From Bacillota bacterium (lineage in GTDB: Bacteria > Bacillota > Clostridia > Clostridiales > Clostridiaceae), in contig JAUZPI010000105.1 in the NCBI GenBank assembly GCA_030706015.1, positions 1 to 13,183 of the forward strand: 13,183 nt of DNA. The letters are read 5' to 3'. The position numbers were made by a program, and so were the translations under genes. The notes below the pieces were generated by a model. It was not told where the DNA came from, did no database searches, and saw only the letters and a program-made list of their open reading frames with translations. Shown here piece after piece: positions 8,101-13,183 of the stretch (its first letter is position 1; every line of letters begins with the position of its first letter).

Positions 8101-11100
8101 TCTAATGGTACAAAAATAACTCCTGTTCTTAATGCTCCTAACATAGCTACAATCATTTCTATATCATGATTACATAATAGTGCTACTGTCTGTGGTTTGA
8201 TATTATTCAATGATTTGTTATTTGCTACCGTACTCTTTAGTATACTTTGACTCAATTTATTTACTCTTTTATTTAACAAATCATAGGTTATAAAATCTTT
8301 ATTTGTTTTTACCGCAATATTATTCGGATATTTAGCTACCACCCTTTCAAAACGTTCTATAATACTTTGATTAATTTCTTCTTTCTCAAATCTGTTATAT
8401 GAATCACTTATAGCCAGTTTATTTTTATTTAATACTACATCAGTTTTACTAAATATATTATATTCCTTAAGGTATTTCTCAATATCTGTAGATATAAGAT
8501 TAAGTAAGTTTAAAAATCCTATCATTAAATATTCAATAGTTTCTCTTTTAAATAGTGATGTTCTATAATTACAACTTATTTTCACAGTGTCTCTTAAATC
8601 AGTCACATACATTGTAATATCAAACTTAGCTTGCTCTCTCCCAATGTCATGTATAGAAAATTTGATTTTATCATCAGAGTTAGAAGATTTATTCATACTT
8701 TTAAAATTCATAATTGTATCAAAAATTGGCGTTCTATTTAATTCTCTTAGAACATTCAATTTTTCTATAAGCATTTCAAATTGATAATCTTGATTCTCCA
8801 TGCCCTCAATAATATTTTTATTTACTTCCTTCAAAAACTCCCTAAAAGTAATATTCTTCTTAGGTTGACTTCTAATTGCAATTGTATTTAAAAATATTCC
8901 TATGACTTTCTCTAACTGTATATGGTTCCTACAATTAACAGGAGCACCAACGACTATGTCCTCTTGGTTAGTAATCTTTGATAGAATAATATTATATGCT
9001 GAAAAAAGTATAGAAAATAAAGTAACGTTTTGATCTTTACATATTTCCCTTAGTCTTTTAAGTAATTCTTCTTTAAGCTCAAAATCATAGAAATCTCCAT
9101 TAAAATCTAGTACTAAACCTCTAGGATAATCTGTTGGTAATTCTAATCTTGGCAAATCCCCTTCAAATTTACTTAACCAATATTTTTCTTGCATTTTACT
9201 CTTGCTTGAATTATATATTTTGTTTTGCCATACCGAATAATCCTTATACTGAACTTCTAACTTCTCTAAATTTTTGTCTTCATAAAGCATCCAAAATTCT
9301 TCAATTAATATTGTCTTAGAAGCAGCATCAAAATTTATATGATGAATATCACATAACAATATATACTTTTCTTCTGATACCTTTATAATTGAACCTCTTA
9401 AAAGCGGTGCTTTTTCTAAATCAAAAGCTTTAACAAAATTCTGAATATAGCCACTTATGTCACTTTCATCCACTAGTTCTACAATGTCAAACTTAAAGTC
9501 AATATCCTCATATTTATGTATTTTCTGCATTATCTCGTCATCAATTAACTTAAAGCTTGTTCTTAAAGTTTCATGTCTCTCTATTAACTTTTTAAATACC
9601 TTTTGTACTTTACCAACATCTAATACTCCAGAAAACTCAAATGCCATTGGACTATTGTACGCAATACTTTTCTTATCAAAGCTTTGTAACATATACATTC
9701 TTTTTTGTGCTGGTGAAGCTTCGTAGTATTCTTTTTCTTTTATTTTATTTCTTATTGCTACATCTTCTATTCCTATGCTTATGCCACTATCTGTATCCAT
9801 TAATTTAATATATTCATATTCGTCGTATCCATAATCACTTGGCGTCATCTCTGACTCTTCTTTTTCAATACAATGATTTATTACTTTTAAAAGCATTTTT
9901 TCATAACTTATTGCTAATTTTTCTATTGTATCCGAATTATACTGTTCTTTATTATATTGAAAACTCAATTGTAACTCGCCATAGATAACCATTCCATTTA
10001 TATTTATATCATATATTCTTTGTGACTCTTCACTTATAGATGTTCCAGCTGATATCACTGAAGTAGTAAATAAATCTTGATTTACATCTTTATCAAACTG
10101 CCCTAAATAATTAAAGCTTATTTGAGGAATTAGCTTAAATTCTATTTCATTTCTATATTCCTTAGGTGTTATATATTTTAATATTCCATAACCAATGCCC
10201 TTATTTGGTATCTTTCTTATATCTTCTTTTACTGACTTTATATAGTAGCCTATATCATCAGTTTCTGTAACATTTAAAATTAAAGGATACTGTGATGTAA
10301 ACCATCCCACTGTTCTTGATATATTTATATCTGGAACTATTTCTTCTCTTCCATGTCCCTCAAGATTTATTAAAACCTTATTCTCTCCTGTCCAATCTTT
10401 TATCGTTAATCCTAGTGCAGCTAATAGAATATCATTTATCTCAGTATTATAAGCATAATTTGTATTCATTAATAAATTTTCAGTATCTTTTGTTAATAAC
10501 TTCATCCACGACACTGCAGAATTTTTAACCTTATTATCTACAACAGTTTCATTATCTCTAGGAAGGCTTTCTATTTTTGTTTTCTCGATTTTAGACCAAT
10601 AATCTATCTCATTTAGCAGTTCACTGCTTTTAGCATAGTTTTGCATTCTCTCTGACCACGTCTTAAACGAGTGAGTCTTTTCTGGTAATGTTATCTTCTC
10701 TCTATTTATAGCTTGCTTATAAGCTGCATTGAAATCTTCAAATAATATTCTCCATGATACTCCATCTATTGCCAGATGGTGAATAGCTATTAATAAATGG
10801 TCTCCATTGCTTGTTTTAAATAATCCTAATTTTACCAACGGGCCTTCAAAAATGTCTATACTTGCCTGTATTTTGTTAGCTTCATCTAATATCTTATCTG
10901 CATATGAATTTTCATATCTTAAATCTATAATTCTTAAGTCAAATAATTTTCCTGTTATTCCCCTATTGTATACCTTTAAACTATTTTGCTCTTTTTTAAT
11001 AACTATTCTCAAAGCATCATGATGCTCAATTATCCTTGTAAATGCTTCCCTTATTACATCCTCATCAAAGCCTTCTTTTGAATATAACATGAATGCTTGA

Positions 11101-13183
11101 TTCCAATGATTCATATTTGTGAACTCTTTTTGAACAAACCATTCTTGTATTGCTGTTAATTCAATGGTTCCTTCTACAATCGATTGACTTATTTCCTCCT
11201 CAGTTCTTCGTACATTTGCACTTAACGCTCTTATACTTGGATTTTTAAATAACTTACTAATATTTATTTTTAGTTTAGAATTACCTAAACGTGCAGTAAT
11301 TTGTATAGCTTTTATTGAATCTCCTCCTAAAGCAAAGAAGTTATCATCTATGCCAATCTTATCTACTCCTAGCACTTGACTCCAAACCTTTGCTATCTCT
11401 TGTTCTATTTCATTTCTTGGAGCCGTATATTCTACACCTGTGTTTATAGCACCATCTGGTGCTGGTAATGCTTTTCTATCTGCCTTTCCATTTGATGTTA
11501 GGGGTATCTTTTCTAGCTGAATAAAGTATGCAGGTACCATATAGTCTGGCAATTCTTTTGATAAATGTTCTCTTAACTCTGTTACAGTCATTTCTTTGTT
11601 ACTTACTACATATCCGCATAGATACTTATTGCCTTCTTTATCTTCTCTGTCTATTACTACTGCTTCTTTTATTTCTTCATGTTTTAATAATCGACTTTCT
11701 ATTTCTCCTAGTTCTATTCTAAACCCTCTTATTTTAACTTGATGGTCTATTCTCCCTTTGAATTCTATATTTCCATCTGGTAACCATCTTGCCAAGTCTC
11801 CTGTCTTGTACATTCTTTCCCTAGGCTTGTATGGATTTTCTATAAATTTTTCACTTGTAAGTTCTATTCTATTTAAATAACCTCTTGATAGTCCATCTCC
11901 ACTAACACATAATTCTCCATAAACCCCAATTGGCATTAACTTATTATTTTTATCCAATATATAAGCATTTGAATTAGAAATTGGTTTTCCAATAGGTATA
12001 TTGGAATTAAATGTTTTTTCGATTAAATAGATTGTTGAGAAAGTTGTATTTTCAGTAGGCCCATATCCATTTATTATTTTTATATTCTCATATTTTCTCC
12101 TAACTAAGTTAATATATTTTATTGATAATACATCTCCACCCACCAACAAATATCTTAAATTTTTAAATACTCCCAAGTTTGCATCAGCAATTTGGTTAAA
12201 TAGTTCCGATGTTAACCACAGGATTGTAATATTATGATTAGTCACAAACTCTTCCAGAAGCTCTGCTTGCATTATTATTTCCTTTTTAGCTAGGTACAAT
12301 TCTATTCCATTTAACAAAGCCCCCCAAACCTCAAAGGTTGAAGCATCAAATACCATGGAACCTGTTTGAAGTATTTTATCATCCTTATTAAATTCTATAT
12401 AATTTGTGTTTTTAACTAATCTAATAACATTTTTATGTTCACAAAGTACTCCTTTAGGAAAGCCTGTTGTTCCTGATGTATAGATTATATATGCAAGATC
12501 ATTTGGTGTGTTTATCTTCTTTAAATTACTACTATCTCCTACATATAACTCTTCTCTGTTTACCTCTATTATATTTCCACTAAACTTGATCTTACCTACT
12601 AGCTGTTTTTGTGTTAGCAGAATCTCAGTACCGCTGTCTTTTAGCATATATTCTATTCTTTCATTTGGATATTCCGAATCTATGGGCAGATATGCTCCTC
12701 CAGCTTTTAATATTCCCATTATTCCTACTATCATATCTAAAGAACGCTCTACCATTATTCCTACTATCTTGTCCGGTACTACGCCTTTTTCTCTTAACAA
12801 TCTTGCTAACTGGTTTGCTCTTTCGTTTAGTTCTCTATAACTTAATTCTTTCTCTTCATATACTACTGCTATTTTACCTGGTGTCTTTTCTACCTGTTCT
12901 TCAAACAGTTCATATATAGTCTTATTCTTCGGATACTCTGCTTTTGTATCATTGAATTCTACTAATATTTTTCTCTTCTCTTCTTCTGTTAGCATTTCTA
13001 TTTCTGATATCTTTTTCTCTGGATTCTCAGCTATTTCTTTTAGTATGTTTATAAAGTGATCTCTTATTCTTTCTATGCTTTCTCTCTTAAACAACTTTGT
13101 ACAGTATTCTAGATTTAAGCTTATTTCTTCTCCTACTTCTACTGCTGTTAATGTTATATCAAATTTTGATATGGCTAATCCAA
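5199..13183 (-). CDS. Nonribosomal peptide synthetase NRPS1 (...C - A(Val?) - T - E - C - A(non-alpha-amino acid?) - T - C), 5' part beyond window
   Basis: A giant modular synthetase, open at the right edge. The frame stays open above 13094 and encodes the end of a C domain (SKFDIT...EYCTKLFKRE), so the TTG at 13094 is internal and not a start. Counting residues from 13094, the layout is: end of C (to ~37); A1 (~45-552; YTSGTTGFPKG, FDASTFE, NGYGPTE, NGKADRKAL); T (GGDS, Ser593); E (~640-1072; HHLAIDG at 772, VGWFTSQYP, FNYLGQFD); C (~1122-1552; HHINFDA at 1251); A2 (~1572-2078); T (GGHS, Ser2128); C (~2180-2600; HHIVCDG at 2311); an acidic tail; TAG stop. A1 has a valine-like code, DAFWLGGTFK, and the E domain should make it D-Val. 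A2 lacks the alpha-amino-binding Asp. Ending in a complete C domain without a following A or thioesterase, this subunit should hand its chain to another protein, plausibly NRPS2. The E domain and its linker closely resemble tyrocidine synthetase TycA. Confidence 0.96.
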   Translation of the reverse strand, partial: GLAISKFDITLTAVEVGEEISLNLEYCTKLFKRESIERIRDHFINILKEIAENPEKKISEIEMLTEEEKRKILVEFNDTKAEYPKNKTIYELFEEQVEKTPGKIAVVYEEKELSYRELNERANQLARLLREKGVVPDKIVGIMVERSLDMIVGIMGILKAGGAYLPIDSEYPNERIEYMLKDSGTEILLTQKQLVGKIKFSGNIIEVNREELYVGDSSNLKKINTPNDLAYIIYTSGTTGFPKGVLCEHKNVIRLVKNTNYIEFNKDDKILQTGSMVFDASTFEVWGALLNGIELYLAKKEIIMQAELLEEFVTNHNITILWLTSELFNQIADANLGVFKNLRYLLVGGDVLSIKYINLVRRKYENIKIINGYGPTENTTFSTIYLIEKTFNSNIPIGKPISNSNAYILDKNNKLMPIGVYGELCVSGDGLSRGYLNRIELTSEKFIENPYKPRERMYKTGDLARWLPDGNIEFKGRIDHQVKIRGFRIELGEIESRLLKHEEIKEAVVIDREDKEGNKYLCGYVVSNKEMTVTELREHLSKELPDYMVPAYFIQLEKIPLTSNGKADRKALPAPDGAINTGVEYTAPRNEIEQEIAKVWSQVLGVDKIGIDDNFFALGGDSIKAIQITARLGNSKLKINISKLFKNPSIRALSANVRRTEEEISQSIVEGTIELTAIQEWFVQKEFTNMNHWNQAFMLYSKEGFDEDVIREAFTRIIEHHDALRIVIKKEQNSLKVYNRGITGKLFDLRIIDLRYENSYADKILDEANKIQASIDIFEGPLVKLGLFKTSNGDHLLIAIHHLAIDGVSWRILFEDFNAAYKQAINREKITLPEKTHSFKTWSERMQNYAKSSELLNEIDYWSKIEKTKIESLPRDNETVVDNKVKNSAVSWMKLLTKDTENLLMNTNYAYNTEINDILLAALGLTIKDWTGENKVLINLEGHGREEIVPDINISRTVGWFTSQYPLILNVTETDDIGYYIKSVKEDIRKIPNKGIGYGILKYITPKEYRNEIEFKLIPQISFNYLGQFDKDVNQDLFTTSVISAGTSISEESQRIYDININGMVIYGELQLSFQYNKEQYNSDTIEKLAISYEKMLLKVINHCIEKEESEMTPSDYGYDEYEYIKLMDTDSGISIGIEDVAIRNKIKEKEYYEASPAQKRMYMLQSFDKKSIAYNSPMAFEFSGVLDVGKVQKVFKKLIERHETLRTSFKLIDDEIMQKIHKYEDIDFKFDIVELVDESDISGYIQNFVKAFDLEKAPLLRGSIIKVSEEKYILLCDIHHINFDAASKTILIEEFWMLYEDKNLEKLEVQYKDYSVWQNKIYNSSKSKMQEKYWLSKFEGDLPRLELPTDYPRGLVLDFNGDFYDFELKEELLKRLREICKDQNVTLFSILFSAYNIILSKITNQEDIVVGAPVNCRNHIQLEKVIGIFLNTIAIRSQPKKNITFREFLKEVNKNIIEGMENQDYQFEMLIEKLNVLRELNRTPIFDTIMNFKSMNKSSNSDDKIKFSIHDIGREQAKFDITMYVTDLRDTVKISCNYRTSLFKRETIEYLMIGFLNLLNLISTDIEKYLKEYNIFSKTDVVLNKNKLAISDSYNRFEKEEINQSIIERFERVVAKYPNNIAVKTNKDFITYDLLNKRVNKLSQSILKSTVANNKSLNNIKPQTVALLCNHDIEMIVAMLGALRTGVIFVPLDPTYPKDRLIYMLRNSEAAMLISDSANITLAEKLKEYLDKDIFICEIDENICDEKYSKKVEAEQIAYIMYTSGSTGEPKGVVQTNENVLAFLCGYTNEFNINDKDKITLLSSYSHTTGIIDIFSALLNGATLCPYDIKSEGNMDNLVKWIEDEEITIYHSVPSVYRYYMNCVKENKNSMIRLIILGGESLHKSDVELYKKNFADDCIFVNLFGSSEVIVATSYLISKETEMENNIVPIGYLVDNVECYIINENGEEESVYGVGEIVYSSKYLAKGYWNLENKTKEGFITNPITKTGVVYRSGDIGRILPDGRLEYLGRADYQVKIRGYRVEVSEIESVLDKIDSIEKSVVVAYEEELGEKYLAAYFVVKDGKEFSLEIIKNELKNTLPSYMIPLFFKEIEEVPLTPNGKIDKKALPKIEFEVEGKEYAAPTNEIEKKLVEIWEEILKISKIGINDNFFDLGGHSLKATLLVGRIYKEFDVKVELKDIFNFSTVREISEQIKSKEKNIYEIIEKLGVQEWYETSSAQKRMYLMQQVDKESIAYNIPYTLEIVGKIELSRIKETFFKLIERHESLRTSFKLINDKILQKIHKYEDINFEFDVVELKNESDINSYFKNFIKVFDLEKAPLIRGGIIRVSEEKHILLWDIHHIVCDGTSMGIFMTEFWKVYGGKELEPVDLQYKDYSAWQAKRKQNKELKKQEEYWLQELSGEIPILNLSTDYPRPKLKSFEGDSISFVLDKEITNKLKCMTKETRTTMYMVLLSTVNILLSKYSYQEEIIVGTTIAGRNHRELEKIIGMFVNTLAIKSTVDSKISFEEYLKNIKETTLKAYENQDYQFEELVERLGIERDLSRNPLFDVMFSLQNTEKAEVLADGLILKQDLASRMTSKFDISITAIEVEEGIIVLFEYCTKLFKKQTIQKMADDFINIINEITNNRYVKLSDILLLNTDQLEEVKNEIEDLNYNIEFDF
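5230..6555 (-). other. C-terminal condensation domain of NRPS1
   Basis: Approximate extent. A complete canonical C domain: SSAQKRMY, RHESLRTSF, HHIVCDG (His2311-His2312), YKDYSAWQ, GRNHRELEKIIGMFVNT, YQFEELVE and RNPLFDVMF. It is followed only by an acidic tail of about 25 residues and the stop, so the acceptor must be on another subunit. Confidence 0.88.
6187..6550 (-). repeat. Near-copy of the N-terminal lobe of the preceding C domain
   Basis: This block parallels 9365-9725. The two C domains of NRPS1 share long near-identical DNA around the segments encoding RTSFKLI, QKIHKYEDI and FDLEKAPL (for example 6187-6245 against 9367-9425). They differ around the HHxxxD motif and at the beginning of the domain. 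Extents are approximate. Confidence 0.65.
6860..8380 (-). other. Adenylation domain A2 of NRPS1, predicted to activate an acid without an alpha-amino group
   Basis: Approximate extent. The ATP-binding and hinge motifs are intact: YTSGSTGEPKG, YRSGDIG, GRADYQVKIRG and NGKIDKKAL. The A4 region reads SHTTGIID in place of FDxxxxxE. Gap-free alignment to GrsA puts Thr1780 (codon 7755-7757) at Asp235. My full reading is T-T-I-H-I-G-L-V-A-K, which matches no code I know. A5 is FGSSE instead of YGPTE. Loss of Asp235 is typical of domains for aryl, beta-amino, hydroxy or keto acids. With 3,4-AHBA-type genes next door, an aminohydroxybenzoate is the leading guess. Confidence 0.7.
8440..9730 (-). other. 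Condensation domain of NRPS1 with HHxxxDA variant motif
   Basis: Approximate extent. It starts at YEASPAQKRMYM and is otherwise complete, with RHETLRTSF, YKDYSVWQ, VVGAPVNCRNH and RTPIFD. The catalytic motif (9324-9344) reads HHINFDA, so the usual glycine is alanine. Catalytic His1252 and Asp1256 remain. It lies between the D-Val module and the unusual A2 and would join those two substrates. Confidence 0.85.
9880..11175 (-). other. Epimerase domain of NRPS1
   Basis: Approximate extent. It begins at the ELTAIQEWF segment and carries HHLAIDGVSW (His772-His773), GHGREEI, TVGWFTSQYP and FNYLGQFD, the signatures that separate epimerase from condensation domains. It would convert the carrier-bound residue, probably L-Val, to the D form before the next C domain accepts it. 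Confidence 0.88.
11440..12960 (-). other. Adenylation domain A1 of NRPS1, predicted valine
   Basis: Approximate domain extent. Against GrsA: D235=D (codon 12345-12347), 236=A, 239=F, 278=W (ITILWLT), 299=L, 301=G, 322=G, 330=T, 331=F, plus the A10 Lys. The resulting DAFWLGGTFK differs from the valine code DAFWIGGTFK by one conservative change. The carrier that follows is of the GGDS type found before epimerase domains. Confidence 0.7.

Noticed and set aside
9324..9344. Heterocyclisation (Cy) domain instead of a C domain
   Set aside because: The Cy motif DxxxxDxxS is not present; HH and D are spaced as in condensation domains.
13092..13094. TTG at 13094 as the start codon of NRPS1
   Set aside because: The frame is open to the window edge and the codons above it encode a typical C-domain end; no ribosome site precedes it. 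The gene starts outside the window.

Overview
This AT-rich window (A/T-dominated codons and short A/T-rich gaps) looks like the middle of a natural-product gene cluster from a Clostridium-like member of the Bacillota. All four genes lie on the minus strand, so transcription runs from the right edge to the left. The order is a large nonribosomal peptide synthetase (NRPS1, entering from beyond the right edge and ending at 5199), a type II (archaeal-type) 3-dehydroquinate synthase homologue (3813-4940), a DhnA-type class I aldolase (2956-3753), and a second NRPS (NRPS2, starting at 2882 and running off the left edge). Both NRPS genes are incomplete here, so the cluster is larger than the window. 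No thioesterase, MbtH protein, transporter, regulator, RNA gene, CRISPR array or mobile element is visible.

Visible NRPS1 reads: end of a condensation domain (C), adenylation domain A1 (binding code read as DAFWLGGTFK, valine-like), carrier (T), epimerase (E), C, adenylation domain A2, T, C, stop. A2 is unusual. The Asp that holds the alpha-amino group of ordinary substrates is a Thr, and the C domain before it has HHxxxDA in place of HHxxxDG. NRPS2 reads: C-terminal half of a C domain, A (code DILQLGMVWK, glycine-like), T, and the start of a C domain cut by the window edge.

The two enzymes between the synthetases are the pair that makes 2-amino-3,7-dideoxyheptulosonate and then 3-dehydroquinate in archaea. 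In some bacterial secondary-metabolite clusters (the GriI/GriH type) the pair makes 3-amino-4-hydroxybenzoate (3,4-AHBA) from aspartate semialdehyde and a C3 sugar phosphate. Their place inside an NRPS operon, next to an A domain that should not want an alpha-amino acid, leads to the main hypothesis. The cluster would make its own aminohydroxybenzoate and build it into a peptide, possibly as D-Val / aminohydroxybenzoate / Gly. The domain calls are read from sequence; the building-block link is inference.

The three internal gaps are about 258, 59 and 73 bases. Only the first, upstream of the dehydroquinate synthase homologue, is long enough to suggest its own promoter. It carries a weak candidate promoter and an overlapping 20-base dyad. 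The A-T modules of NRPS1 and NRPS2 are close DNA-level copies on both sides of a divergent substrate-binding core, which suggests recombination of the specificity core.
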